Source: Lachnospiraceae bacterium (GTDB lineage Bacteria > Bacillota > Clostridia > Lachnospirales > Lachnospiraceae). From it: a stretch of DNA of 52,097 bases. Numbering within the stretch: the stretch's first letter is position 1; every line of letters starts with the position of its first letter. Shown here piece after piece: positions 25,966 to 34,574 of the stretch. Location: the NCBI GenBank assembly GCA_024685005.1, contig JAIKWF010000051.1:1-52097 (forward strand), read 5' to 3'. Below the pieces are notes generated by a model. It did no database searches. It was given only the letters and a program-made list of their open reading frames with translations, and was not told the origin of the DNA. The position numbers were made by a program, and so were the translations under genes.

Positions 25966-27606
25966 GTGATTACATGTCCGCATTGTGGCAAACCCATGCC
26001 GGAGGAAGCTCTGTTCTGCGAAAGCTGCGGGAAGGAAAGGCAGCTGGTGCCCGACTATGAGGCAGAAGTAAATCAGAGCATGGATGAAACGATTTCCACC
26101 ATAGCCGTTGAACTGGCCAATACCCAGGAGATCGTCCCTCAGGAACTGGCGCGGGATGCCGTTATCAGAGAACAAGTTTATATAGAAAAGACCCTGCAGA
26201 AGGAAAAGCAGGAAAGCGAAGAAAAGAGCCGCAGATCCGAAGAGGGAAAAAAGCAGGTATCTTCCGAAGAATCCTCCGGGGAGAAGAGCGGAGAAAAGCC
26301 GAAGGAAAACCTGAAGGGAAAAAAGATTTCCAAGGGATCCTCTTCCGGGGAAGAGACGGTTTATGTCAGATCCCATGGCGTGAAGCCGACTCTGTTTTTG
26401 CTGATCATGAGTCTTACGGTTGTGCTTTTGGCAGCCGGCGTGATCGCGTTTTTTATGAAAAAGAACGCAACATCCACCTATGAATACCAGCTTTCCCAGG
26501 CAAAGCTTTATGAAAGCCAGGGTGACTATGAAATGATGCTGGAATATGCCAGAAAGGCTTCGGAGATCGCAGCCAATTCATCGGATGCCAAGATGCTGGT
26601 GGCAAAGGCTTATGCGGGCCTTTCGAGAACCGATGAAGAGCGGATCGTTCTGGAAGGTCTTTTGATCACCGATCCGGCCTTTACGGATGCCTATTCCGTT
26701 TTGATCCCGATCTATGAAAAATCCGGAGATTATGAAAAGATCGCCCAGATTCTTTTATCCTGTCCGGATCAGACGGTGACAGACAAATACGCGGATTATA
26801 TAGCCCAGGCCCCGGAATTTTCCGTGGCGGAGGGGAAATATGTGGAGATGGTTTCCGTAAAACTGCTTGCAACGGGTTCCGGTACCATATATTATACAAT
26901 AGACGGCAGTAAACCCACGGAAGACAGTGATGTTTACTCCATGCCCATTCTTTTGGATAATACCGGTACCTATCAGATCCGTGCCATTTACAAGAACAGT
27001 TTCGGCATAATTTCACCGGAGAGCAGTGCAAAATATGAGATCACGGTAGCCATTGAAGATGACAGTCTGCTGCCGGAGATCCTGTTGGAGAGCGGGACCT
27101 ATGACAGTCCCCAGATGATCGAAGTAAAAGCGCCTTCCGAAGGCTATCAGATTTACTATACGGATAACGGGCAGACTCCTACTTTAGAGAGCAGGGTTTA
27201 TGATAAGCCCATCCCCATGCCCCTGGGAGACAGCCGGTTCCACTTCGCTATTTTTGACGAGGACGGACAGGCCGGACAGGTGGCAAGTGCGGAATACAGG
27301 CTGGAGATGAATCCGGGCATTACCCCGGAACAGGCGGGGAACCTGCTGACCCAGGCTTTGGTGAACGCCGGGATCCTTGCGGATGTCCAGGGGAATATTG
27401 CCACGGGAGAAGGCAGACGGAGCTATCGTGCCATCTCCATTATCCGGATGCAGGATGCGGATTACTATCTGATGGAAGAACAGTTTGAGAGCGCGGATGG
27501 TAATCGTCAGAGAACCGGTAATTATTACGGCGTGAATATTTCCACAGGTCAGAGTTTTCAGGTAACGGAGAATTCTGCCGGGCAGTTCAGCGCTTCGGGA
27601 TTATAG
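25966..27606 (+). CDS. Zinc-ribbon membrane protein with TPR-like and chitobiase-C-like domains
   Basis: 546 residues. Zinc ribbon CPHCG...CESCG at residues 4-24, a long Glu/Lys/Ser-rich linker (about 65-135), one membrane helix (about 146-166), then an exported or opposite-face part. That part begins with a TPR-like helical region (QLSQAKLYESQGDYEMMLEYARKASEIA). Two beta domains of the CHB_HEX_C type follow, each with a YYTIDGSKPT / YYTDNGQTPT turn. The last 100 residues are unassigned. The ribbon-TM-sensor plan suggests a membrane sensor or scaffold, which is inference. Start GTG 25966 puts the ribbon at the N-terminus as in relatives. It sits between folD and nfnA, with no obvious metabolic link. 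Confidence 0.75.
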   Translation: MITCPHCGKPMPEEALFCESCGKERQLVPDYEAEVNQSMDETISTIAVELANTQEIVPQELARDAVIREQVYIEKTLQKEKQESEEKSRRSEEGKKQVSSEESSGEKSGEKPKENLKGKKISKGSSSGEETVYVRSHGVKPTLFLLIMSLTVVLLAAGVIAFFMKKNATSTYEYQLSQAKLYESQGDYEMMLEYARKASEIAANSSDAKMLVAKAYAGLSRTDEERIVLEGLLITDPAFTDAYSVLIPIYEKSGDYEKIAQILLSCPDQTVTDKYADYIAQAPEFSVAEGKYVEMVSVKLLATGSGTIYYTIDGSKPTEDSDVYSMPILLDNTGTYQIRAIYKNSFGIISPESSAKYEITVAIEDDSLLPEILLESGTYDSPQMIEVKAPSEGYQIYYTDNGQTPTLESRVYDKPIPMPLGDSRFHFAIFDEDGQAGQVASAEYRLEMNPGITPEQAGNLLTQALVNAGILADVQGNIATGEGRRSYRAISIIRMQDADYYLMEEQFESADGNRQRTGNYYGVNISTGQSFQVTENSAGQFSASGL

Positions 27607-27649
27607 AGCATTCTTAGATTTACATACAAAAAACATGGAGGAAAAGGGA

Positions 27650-28540
27650 ATGTACAAAATTGTAAAAGCCAAAGAACTGGCATCCAGCATTGTGTATTTC
27701 GATGTTGAGGCGCCTCGTGTAGCTGCATCCTGTCTGCCCGGTCAGTTCGTGATCGTGCGTATGGATGAAAACGGAGAACGGATCCCGCTTACGATCTGTG
27801 ACTATGACAGAGAAAAGGGAACCGTCACCATCGTGATCCAGTGCATCGGCGCTGCCACGAACAAGATGAAGACCCTGAAGGAAGGGGATTTTTTCCACGA
27901 TTTTGTGGGTCCTCTGGGAAAACCCTCCGAGTTTTGCGAAGAGGATCTTGAGAGTCTGCGTAAAAAGAAGATCATCTTTGTTGCCGGCGGTCTGGGAACA
28001 GCTCCTGTGTACCCTCAGGTAAAATGGCTTAGTGAGCAGGGCGTGAAAGCGGACGTGATCATCGGTGCCAAGACCAAAGATCTTTTGATCCTGGAAGATG
28101 AGATGAAAGCAGTGGCAGGAGAAGTATTCCCCACCACAGATGACGGATCCTACGGCAGAAGCGGTATGGTTACCAACACCTTAAAGGATCTTGTGGAAAA
28201 AGAGGGCAAGCAGTATGATGTCTGCGTTGCCATCGGTCCCATGATCATGATGAAATTCGTCTGCCTGACAACCAAGGAACTGCAGATCCCCACCATTGTT
28301 TCCATGAATCCCATTATGGTTGACGGAACCGGTATGTGCGGCGCCTGCAGACTTACCGTTGACGGTCAGGTGAAATTCGCCTGCGTGGACGGCCCTGAGT
28401 TTGACGGCCATAAAGTTGACTTTGACCAGGCAATGAAGAGAATGATCATCTATAAGACAGAAGAAGGAAGAGCTCTTTTGAAACAGCAGGAGGGTGATAC
28501 CCATCACGGCGGCTGCGGAATGTGCGGAGGTGACAAATAA
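27650..28540 (+). CDS. nfnA: NAD-binding flavoprotein subunit of NADH-dependent ferredoxin:NADP+ oxidoreductase
   Basis: 296 residues. PyrK/ferredoxin-NADP reductase-like fold: FAD site near residues 45-80 (IPLTICDYD, CIGAATNKMKTL), NAD site FVAGGLGTAPVYPQ, and a C-terminal [2Fe-2S] segment with DGTGMCGACRLTVDGQVKFACVDGPEFDGH. The Cys-rich end HHGGCGMCGG is a further tail. With NfnB it forms the NfnAB complex, which couples NADH and reduced ferredoxin oxidation to NADP+ reduction by flavin-based electron bifurcation. Start: ATG 27650 after GGAGGA; an upstream in-frame ATG at 27635 lacks a site. Its stop shares a base with the nfnB start. Confidence 0.88.
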   Translation: MYKIVKAKELASSIVYFDVEAPRVAASCLPGQFVIVRMDENGERIPLTICDYDREKGTVTIVIQCIGAATNKMKTLKEGDFFHDFVGPLGKPSEFCEEDLESLRKKKIIFVAGGLGTAPVYPQVKWLSEQGVKADVIIGAKTKDLLILEDEMKAVAGEVFPTTDDGSYGRSGMVTNTLKDLVEKEGKQYDVCVAIGPMIMMKFVCLTTKELQIPTIVSMNPIMVDGTGMCGACRLTVDGQVKFACVDGPEFDGHKVDFDQAMKRMIIYKTEEGRALLKQQEGDTHHGGCGMCGGDK

Positions 28541-29928
28541 TGGAAGTGGATGTAATGAAAAAAGTTCCTGTCAGAGAGCAGGATGCAAAAGAGAGAGCTG
28601 CCAATTTCGAAGAGGTTTGTCTCGGATATAACGAAGAGGAGGCTATGGCAGAAGCTTCCAGATGTTTGAACTGCAAGAACGCAATGTGCGTAAAGGGATG
28701 TCCCGTATCCATCAATATCCCGGCTTTCATCGAGAAAGTAAAAGAGGGAGATTTCAAAGCGGCTTACGAGATCATCTCTGAGTCAAGTGCCCTTCCCGCT
28801 GTCTGCGGACGTGTTTGTCCCCAGGAAAGCCAGTGTGAAGGGAAATGTATCCGCGGCATCAAAGGCGAGCCGGTATCCATCGGAAAGCTGGAGCGTTTTG
28901 TTGCTGACTGGGCATGCAAGAACGGCATCAAGCCTGCAAAGGCTACGGAAAAGAAGGGCAAAAAAGTAGCAGTCATCGGTTCCGGCCCTGCAGGACTTAC
29001 CTGCGCGGGAGATCTTGCAAAGATGGGATATGATGTGACTATTTTCGAGGCACTCCATGAGGCAGGCGGCGTGCTGGTATACGGTATTCCTGAGTTCCGT
29101 CTTCCCAAGACCCGTGTTGTTGCAAAAGAGATCGAGAACGTAAAGAGTCTGGGCGTAAAGATCGAGACCAACGTGGTCATCGGTAAATCCACCACCATTG
29201 ATGAGCTGATGGAAAAGGAAGGCTTTTCTGCAGTGTTCATCGGTTCCGGTGCCGGACTTCCCAAGTTTATGGGCATTCCCGGAGAGCAGGCAAACGGCGT
29301 GTTCTCCGCTAATGAGTACCTTACCAGAAGCAATCTGATGAAGGCCTTTGATGAAAACAGCGCAACTCCCATTATGAGAGCAAAGAAAGCTGTCATCGTA
29401 GGCGGCGGTAACGTGGCTATGGATGCGGCAAGAACCGCACTTCGTCTTGGCGCAGAGACCCATATCGTATACAGAAGATCCGAAGAAGAGCTTCCCGCCA
29501 GAGTGGAAGAAGTACATCACGCAAAAGAAGAGGGCATCATTTTTGACCTTCTTACCAACCCCGTTGAGATCCTGCAGGATGAAAACGGCTGGGTCAGCGG
29601 CGTAAAATGCATTAAGATGGAACTGGGTGAGCCTGATGAGTCCGGCAGAAGAAGACCGGTAGCTGTAGAAGGTTCTGAGTTTGTCATCGATGCTGACTGT
29701 GTGATCATGAGTCTGGGAACCAGCCCTAACCCGCTGATCAGTTCCACAACAGAAGGCCTTGAGGTAAACAAGTGGAAATGCATCGTTGCGGATGAAGAAA
29801 ACGGAAAGACCACGAAAGAAGGCGTATATGCCGGCGGTGATGCGGTAACAGGTGCAGCAACCGTAATCCTTGCCATGGGTGCAGGTAAAGCAGGCGCTAA
29901 GGGAATTGACGAATTTTTGTCTAAATAA
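28540..29928 (+). CDS. nfnB: NADP-binding flavoprotein subunit of NfnAB (GltD-like)
   Basis: 462 residues. N-terminal [4Fe-4S] domain with C42, C45, C50, C54 and C89, C93, C99, C103, the GltD/NfnB pattern; FAD loop AVIGSGPAGLTCA at about 145-157; GVLVYGIPEFRLPK; second dinucleotide site IVGGGNVAMDAARTA; closing GGDAVTGAATVILAMGAGK. Often annotated as glutamate synthase small subunit, but the adjacent nfnA and absence of gltB favour NfnB, the subunit holding the bifurcating FAD. Translation is coupled to nfnA through the ATAATG overlap, with GGAGGTG upstream. A paralogous module occurs in the protein at 31597-33417. Confidence 0.88.
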   Translation: MEVDVMKKVPVREQDAKERAANFEEVCLGYNEEEAMAEASRCLNCKNAMCVKGCPVSINIPAFIEKVKEGDFKAAYEIISESSALPAVCGRVCPQESQCEGKCIRGIKGEPVSIGKLERFVADWACKNGIKPAKATEKKGKKVAVIGSGPAGLTCAGDLAKMGYDVTIFEALHEAGGVLVYGIPEFRLPKTRVVAKEIENVKSLGVKIETNVVIGKSTTIDELMEKEGFSAVFIGSGAGLPKFMGIPGEQANGVFSANEYLTRSNLMKAFDENSATPIMRAKKAVIVGGGNVAMDAARTALRLGAETHIVYRRSEEELPARVEEVHHAKEEGIIFDLLTNPVEILQDENGWVSGVKCIKMELGEPDESGRRRPVAVEGSEFVIDADCVIMSLGTSPNPLISSTTEGLEVNKWKCIVADEENGKTTKEGVYAGGDAVTGAATVILAMGAGKAGAKGIDEFLSK

Positions 29929-29976
29929 AGGACTGCGCTTTTTCTGAAAAAATGCGAAAGAGAGAGGAGACAGCAT

Positions 29977-30852
29977 ATGTGGTGTCCCGTTTGTAAGAAT
30001 GAATACAGGGAAGGATTTACCCATTGCCCTGACTGTGATGTGGATCTGGTGGAAAGTCTGGATGACTCCCCCACCCCCATCATCTTCGGTGAGGAAGAGA
30101 CCATACGGTCCATGGAGGAGTTCCTTTTGCAGCAGGGCCTTGAAGGTGTTTCCGTTCGTTTTGACGAAAAAGATAAGGTCCATGAGCTGTTTGTAAGATC
30201 TGCGGATATGCCGGCAGCAAAAGAGCTGCTCACAGGTTTTATCAGTGAGTTGGAAGAGCAGATGCGCCGGGATGCGGGACAGGAGGATTTGGCCGGGGAT
30301 GAGCAGGGCGACGAGATGTCCGGCGGTGAGCAGTACGCAGAGGAAGATCTTCCCCTTCGTCCCAGAACCTACGAGTCCAGCAGACAAAAGGCAGAGGAGT
30401 ACCGCTCCTCCGGCGGAGCCCTTATGATCGTGGGAGCCATCGGCGTAGTGGCAGTGATCCTTTTATATCTGGGAGTGATCCCCATTCCCCTGGCCGGCAG
30501 TTCCAAGGTTATGATCTGCGGTGTTATGGGAGCCATGTTCCTTGTTTTCCTCTGTCTTGGCATTGCGGCTTTCCGGTCGCAGAAAGGACTGCTGGATGCA
30601 GCGGAAAAAGAAGAAGAGCTGATCGGACAGATCAATGATTATCTGAAAGAGAACCTCTCAAAAGCGCAAATTGAAGAAAGGGCTGCTGTACAACAGGAGG
30701 AAGAGTTTAGCGAAGAACAGGCTTATTTCCCGCGTATGGAAGTGATCCTGACAGGCATTAAAAATACTTTCCCCGGGACGGATGAACTGCTGTTGGAGAA
30801 ACTGGCAGATGACTGGTACAACAGCGTTTATACAAAAGAAAATGAAGATTGA
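29977..30852 (+). CDS. Zinc-ribbon membrane protein of unknown function
   Basis: 291 residues. Zinc ribbon MWCPVC...HCPDCDVDLV at residues 3-24. An alpha/beta region (about 35-95; LQQGLEGVSVRFDEKDKVHELFV, ADMPAAKELL) resembles DUF2007-type signal-transducing folds. An acidic linker and two membrane helices (about 148-170 and 176-197) are followed by a helical cytoplasmic tail. Spacing is 48 bases after nfnB, with AGAGAGGAG before the ATG. The last 11 bases overlap rlmH, so the genes are coupled. No family function is known to me. Confidence 0.75.
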   Translation: MWCPVCKNEYREGFTHCPDCDVDLVESLDDSPTPIIFGEEETIRSMEEFLLQQGLEGVSVRFDEKDKVHELFVRSADMPAAKELLTGFISELEEQMRRDAGQEDLAGDEQGDEMSGGEQYAEEDLPLRPRTYESSRQKAEEYRSSGGALMIVGAIGVVAVILLYLGVIPIPLAGSSKVMICGVMGAMFLVFLCLGIAAFRSQKGLLDAAEKEEELIGQINDYLKENLSKAQIEERAAVQQEEEFSEEQAYFPRMEVILTGIKNTFPGTDELLLEKLADDWYNSVYTKENED

Positions 30853-31321
30853 TATTTTATGTGTGGGTAAGATCAAGGAAGCGTATCTGCGGGAAGGGAT
30901 CGGAGAGTACGAAAAAAGACTTTCCCGCTATTGCGATCTGCATATCTATGAAGCGACGGATGAAAAGACGCCTGAAAATGCAGGAGAAAAAGAGCGGGAA
31001 CAGATCCTGGCCAAAGAGGCGGAGAGACTGGAAAAACTCATTGTACCCGATGCACACCAGATCGCTCTTGCCATTGAAGGAAGAAGTTTTTCCTCAGAGG
31101 CTCTTTCCCTGAAACTGGATGATCTGAAGGTAGGGGGCGTGAGCCACATTCAGTTTATCATCGGCGGTTCCCTGGGACTGTATGCATCGATCCTTGATAA
31201 GGCAGATCTGAAGCTGAGCTTTTCCCAGATGACCTTCCCTCATCAGCTGATGCGGCTGATCCTTTTGGAGCAGATCTACAGAAGCTTTCGGATCAGCAGA
31301 AATGAGCCATATCATAAGTGA
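30842..31321 (+). CDS. rlmH: 23S rRNA (pseudouridine-1915-N3) methyltransferase
   Basis: 159 residues, the usual size for this SPOUT enzyme, which methylates helix 69 of 23S rRNA in the assembled ribosome. Signatures: MKIDILCVGKIKEAYLREGI at the start, IALAIEGRSFSSEAL, the SAM-binding knot FIIGGSLGL, LSFSQMTFPHQLMRLILLEQIYRSFRI and the C-terminal NEPYHK. Start: ATG 30842 begins at the conserved N-terminus; the frame extends upstream to 30782 inside the previous gene without support. A strong terminator follows. Confidence 0.95.
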   Translation: MKIDILCVGKIKEAYLREGIGEYEKRLSRYCDLHIYEATDEKTPENAGEKEREQILAKEAERLEKLIVPDAHQIALAIEGRSFSSEALSLKLDDLKVGGVSHIQFIIGGSLGLYASILDKADLKLSFSQMTFPHQLMRLILLEQIYRSFRISRNEPYHK

Positions 31322-31367
31322 CGGGAAGAAGCGCAAATACCTTTATTCAAACGAAATACAAAGAACG

Positions 31368-31403
31368 AAAATCCGGCGTGTCAAAGAACGCCGGATTTTT
31401 TTG
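31368..31403 (+). terminator. Rho-independent terminator after rlmH
   Basis: Ten-bp stem AAATCCGGCG (31369-31378) / CGCCGGATTT (31389-31398), 10-nt loop, T tract. It isolates the following operon. Confidence 0.9.
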
Positions 31404-31427
31404 TGCATTTTTTCTGGAATGTTAGTC

Positions 31428-31455
31428 TTGACAGCGGTTGACATGACAGTATAAT
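31428..31455 (+). promoter_or_regulatory. Strong sigma-70 promoter of the hydrogenase-kdu operon
   Basis: TTGACA (31428-31433), 16-bp spacer, TATAAT (31450-31455). A second TTGACA at 31438-31443 is too close to the -10 to serve it. Expected start near 31462, leader about 135 nt. Confidence 0.85.
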
Positions 31456-31465
31456 GATAAACAAG

Positions 31466-31485
31466 AAATGTAAGCGCTTACATTT
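31466..31485. promoter_or_regulatory. Perfect palindromic LacI-type operator
   Basis: AAATGTAAGCGCTTACATTT is a perfect 20-bp palindrome with the central CG step typical of LacI/CcpA-family operators. It begins 10 bases after the -10 box, where bound repressor would block transcription. The LacI-family gene at 33474 in the same operon is the obvious candidate. Because the core TGTAAGCGCTTACA also fits a catabolite-responsive element, CcpA is an alternative. Confidence 0.8.
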
Positions 31486-31596
31486 TTCGTATCGATGGAT
31501 TTTTTGAGAATGCACCGGCATGCCGGGGGCGAGAACGGAACAGTTCGTACTTTGATGCGATCTGACCGGAGAGGGTATAGGAGAAAGGGCTGTATC

Positions 31597-33417
31597 ATGA
31601 GTAAGCATGCAGTGATCTACAAAAATGAGACAAACGAAAAAACAATGAAATTTCTGGCCCGTTTTGTCAAGCGGGTCAACAGCAACCCGCCGGGAGTCTG
31701 TCCGCTTTCCGTACAGCTTTCTTTTTTGCAAAGCGCCAGAAGCCAGTCCTGCGGGAAATGCGTTCCCTGCAGGGACGGCCTGTCCAGGGTAGAGGATATG
31801 ATGCGCAGCATCGTAGAAGGCAGGGCAGGTGAAAAAGACCTCGAAGACATGGTCAGGCTTTGTCATATGATCGAGGATACGGCAGACTGCGCCATCGGTT
31901 ATGAGGCTGCAAGGATCGTCCTTGAAAGCGTGGAGCAGTTTCGCGATGAATACATGAGTCATATCAGAGATCAGCGCTGCCTCGATGAGGTGGGGCATAC
32001 GGTTCCCTGCATTACCTATTGCCCGGCACATGTGGATGTCCCGAATTATATTGCGCTGATCGGAGAACACCGGTATGCGGATGCCATCAATTGCATACGG
32101 ATCGAAAATCCGTTCCCGACGGCCTGCGCGTTTATCTGTGAACATCCCTGTGAGAAAAAGTGCAGAAGAGATATTTTGGACAGTCCTATCAATATCCGCG
32201 GGCTGAAGAAGTTTGCCGTAGACAGTGTTGCCGCAGATCAGGTAAAGTGCCCGGAGGCACTTCCCGCAACGGGAAAGAACATCGCTGTGGTCGGAGGCGG
32301 TCCTTCGGGACTTACGGCGGCGTATTATCTTTCTTTGATGGGACATCATGTAGTCATTTTCGAACAGCGTGATCATCTTGGCGGAATGCTGCGATACGGG
32401 ATCCCCAATTACCGCCTCCCAAAGGACCGGCTCGAGCAGGATATCAACGCGATCCTTTCAACGGGCAATATTGAAGTAAGACTCAATACAGAGATCCCGA
32501 AAGATCTTTCCATGCAGCAGATTGAGGCGGAATATGATGCGATTTATCTTGCGATCGGAGCGCAGGGCGGAAAGCACGTTGACATTCCCGGAGCAGATGC
32601 AAGCGGCGTATATTCTGCGGTCGATATATTAGGACGGATCGGACGCGGGGACGTTCCCGATTTTTCCGGCAAACGGGTCGTTGTGATCGGCGGCGGGAAT
32701 GTGGCTATGGATGCCTGTCGCAGTGCGATCCGGTGCAAAGCAGATGAAGTGACGATCGTATACCGGCGCCGCCAGGTGGATATGACAGCGCTCCCCTCGG
32801 AAATCCAGGGGGCCATCGAAGAAGGCGTGGAGCTTTTGACCATGAATGCACCCAGATCCATCAGAGTCAACGAGCACAATGAAGTGACGGGTTTTGAAGT
32901 ACAGCCGCAGATCGTATCCGCATATGTGGCAGGTCGTCCGGCGGTTTCGGATGCGGATCTTGAGCGGCGGGTGATCGGTTGCGACGTGGTTCTTCTTGCG
33001 ATCGGTCAGGATATTTTAAGCAGCCCGTTTTCGGACTATGATGTCAACCCGCACAGGAAGACCTTTGAGACGCTGAATACGACGCGGCTGAAATCCTATG
33101 AAAAGATCTTTGCCGGAGGGGATTGTGTATTCGGCCCGTCGACTGTGATCAAAGCGATCGGTGCCGGAAAAGTCGCGGCACTGAATATCGACAGCAGTCT
33201 GGGATATGACCATGAGATCAGAGGAAACATCGATTATCCCAAGCCAAAGGAAAATGACCGGACACATATCGGCAGAGTGCATCTGACGGACCGGCCGGCA
33301 AGAGAGCGGAAAAAGAACTTTGAGCCGGTGGAAAACGGAATGACCTATGACGAAGCCATGCAGGAATGCCGCAAATGTCTGCGGTGCGATCACTTCGGCT
33401 GCGGCGGACTGCAATAG
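31597..33417 (+). CDS. NuoF-type iron-sulfur domain fused to GltD/NfnB-like flavoprotein
   Basis: 606 residues. Residues about 45-110 carry the NuoF/HydB-type [4Fe-4S] motif SCGKCVPCRDG (C52, C55, C58) with C98 downstream. Next is a GltD-like Cys region (C128, C138, C142 and C177, C181, C185, C189), an FAD loop VVGGGPSGLTAAY (about 241-253), GMLRYGIPNYRLPK, a second dinucleotide site VVVIGGGNVAMDA (about 371-383) and GGDCVFGPSTVIKAIGAGK. A Cys tail CRKCLRCDHFGC (C591-C602) ends the chain. It is a likely NAD(P)H diaphorase passing electrons to or from the hydrogenase two genes on. Start: ATG 31597 after AAAGGG; an in-frame extension to 31495 lies in the leader just beyond the operator. Confidence 0.85.
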   Translation: MSKHAVIYKNETNEKTMKFLARFVKRVNSNPPGVCPLSVQLSFLQSARSQSCGKCVPCRDGLSRVEDMMRSIVEGRAGEKDLEDMVRLCHMIEDTADCAIGYEAARIVLESVEQFRDEYMSHIRDQRCLDEVGHTVPCITYCPAHVDVPNYIALIGEHRYADAINCIRIENPFPTACAFICEHPCEKKCRRDILDSPINIRGLKKFAVDSVAADQVKCPEALPATGKNIAVVGGGPSGLTAAYYLSLMGHHVVIFEQRDHLGGMLRYGIPNYRLPKDRLEQDINAILSTGNIEVRLNTEIPKDLSMQQIEAEYDAIYLAIGAQGGKHVDIPGADASGVYSAVDILGRIGRGDVPDFSGKRVVVIGGGNVAMDACRSAIRCKADEVTIVYRRRQVDMTALPSEIQGAIEEGVELLTMNAPRSIRVNEHNEVTGFEVQPQIVSAYVAGRPAVSDADLERRVIGCDVVLLAIGQDILSSPFSDYDVNPHRKTFETLNTTRLKSYEKIFAGGDCVFGPSTVIKAIGAGKVAALNIDSSLGYDHEIRGNIDYPKPKENDRTHIGRVHLTDRPARERKKNFEPVENGMTYDEAMQECRKCLRCDHFGCGGLQ

Positions 33418-33473
33418 AGGGGGAGAACACGGTTTTTGAAAGATGCGGATCATGACAGGAAAGAAGAGATACG

Positions 33474-34517
33474 ATGCAAAAAAACACATGCAATATCTAT
33501 GATGTGGCGAAGATGGCAGGCGTTTCCACAGCAACGGTTTCACGGGTTTTGAACGGAAGTGACAAGGTATCACCGCGGACCAGAGATAAGGTGATGGATG
33601 TTGTCACGAAGGTCGGGTTTACGCCGAATGCTTTTGCAAAGGGACTGGGCATGAATACCATGCACACAGTCGGAATACTGGTTCCGACCATATCGGATAC
33701 CTATATGGCAAGTGCCGTGGCTTACCTTGAAAAAGAACTCGTGACCTACGGATATGACTGTATTCTAAGCTGCAGCGGTTTTGAGCTTGCAGGCAAGCAG
33801 ACGAAAACAGAACTGCTTTTGTCCAAGCATATCGACAGTCTGATCTATGTCGGATCAACCTACGCCGGCAACGGCAAAGACATCCACACTACGAATTATA
33901 TCCGCCGGGCGGCAAAGCAGGTTCCGGTATTTATCATTAACGGAAATGTTGCGGGAGAAAACATCTATGCATCGGTCTTTGAAGATGAGGCTGCAGTATA
34001 TGAAATGACAGGCAGACTGATCGGCAGAGGCCGGAAACATATCCTGTTTTTAACGGACTCGCATTCCTACAGTTCCAATAACAAGAAAAAAGGATTTCGA
34101 AAGGCGCTGAAAGAAGCAGGCATCGATGAAAAGGATAAGGTCCTGTATGTGGAAAACGATGTTTATGCCGTAAAAGAGTTTCTTTTATCACTTGAAGGAA
34201 AAAAGATCGATGCGATCATTGCAGCCAATGATGATATTGCGATCGGCGCGGTAAAATACGCTTTGCATCGCGGGATCCGCATACCGGAAGATCTCGAGAT
34301 CATCGGATATAATAATTCCTATCTTGCAGTCAGCTCATCGCCGGAGATCAGCAGTATCGATAACCATACGGCAGAGATCTGCAAAGATACGGTTGAGCGG
34401 ATCATCAGGATCCTGAGCGGAGAGGAAAACACGTTAAAGCACAAGATTTCGGTGCCCTGCAGCCTTGTGGAGCGCGAGACGACCCTTCGGGAAAGTGAGG
34501 AAAGTGCAAAGCTATAA
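33474..34517 (+). CDS. LacI-family transcriptional regulator
   Basis: 347 residues. The N-terminal helix-turn-helix reads NIYDVAKMAGVSTATVSRVLNGSDKVSPRTRDKV, the complete LacI pattern, followed by the hinge and a periplasmic-binding-like sensor domain (VGILVPTISDTYMASAVAYLEKEL ... AIIAANDDIAIGAVKYALHRGIRIPEDLEIIGYNN). It probably binds the palindrome at 31466-31485 and so represses its own operon until an inducer, perhaps a uronate-pathway intermediate, appears. The gene sits 56 bases after the flavoprotein gene and 57 before the hydrogenase gene. The inducer is inferred from the kdu genes only. Confidence 0.9.
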   Translation: MQKNTCNIYDVAKMAGVSTATVSRVLNGSDKVSPRTRDKVMDVVTKVGFTPNAFAKGLGMNTMHTVGILVPTISDTYMASAVAYLEKELVTYGYDCILSCSGFELAGKQTKTELLLSKHIDSLIYVGSTYAGNGKDIHTTNYIRRAAKQVPVFIINGNVAGENIYASVFEDEAAVYEMTGRLIGRGRKHILFLTDSHSYSSNNKKKGFRKALKEAGIDEKDKVLYVENDVYAVKEFLLSLEGKKIDAIIAANDDIAIGAVKYALHRGIRIPEDLEIIGYNNSYLAVSSSPEISSIDNHTAEICKDTVERIIRILSGEENTLKHKISVPCSLVERETTLRESEESAKL

Positions 34518-34574
34518 GAGAAGCCGGCAAAAGACTTTTGGCAGAAACAACGAAAAGAGATTGGGGATGGAAAA

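Noticed and set aside
28540-29928. Calling this gene glutamate synthase small subunit (gltD)
   Set aside because: No large subunit is nearby, and the overlap with nfnA indicates the NfnAB complex.
28783-30387. 534-residue open frame on the minus strand
   Set aside because: Antisense to nfnB and the zinc-ribbon gene; no domain or ribosome site, and it spans two real genes.
31495-31596. Longer N-terminus for the operon flavoprotein starting at 31495
   Set aside because: It would start 10 bases past the operator in the leader, adds 34 Arg/Gly/His-rich residues unlike the rest and has no ribosome site.
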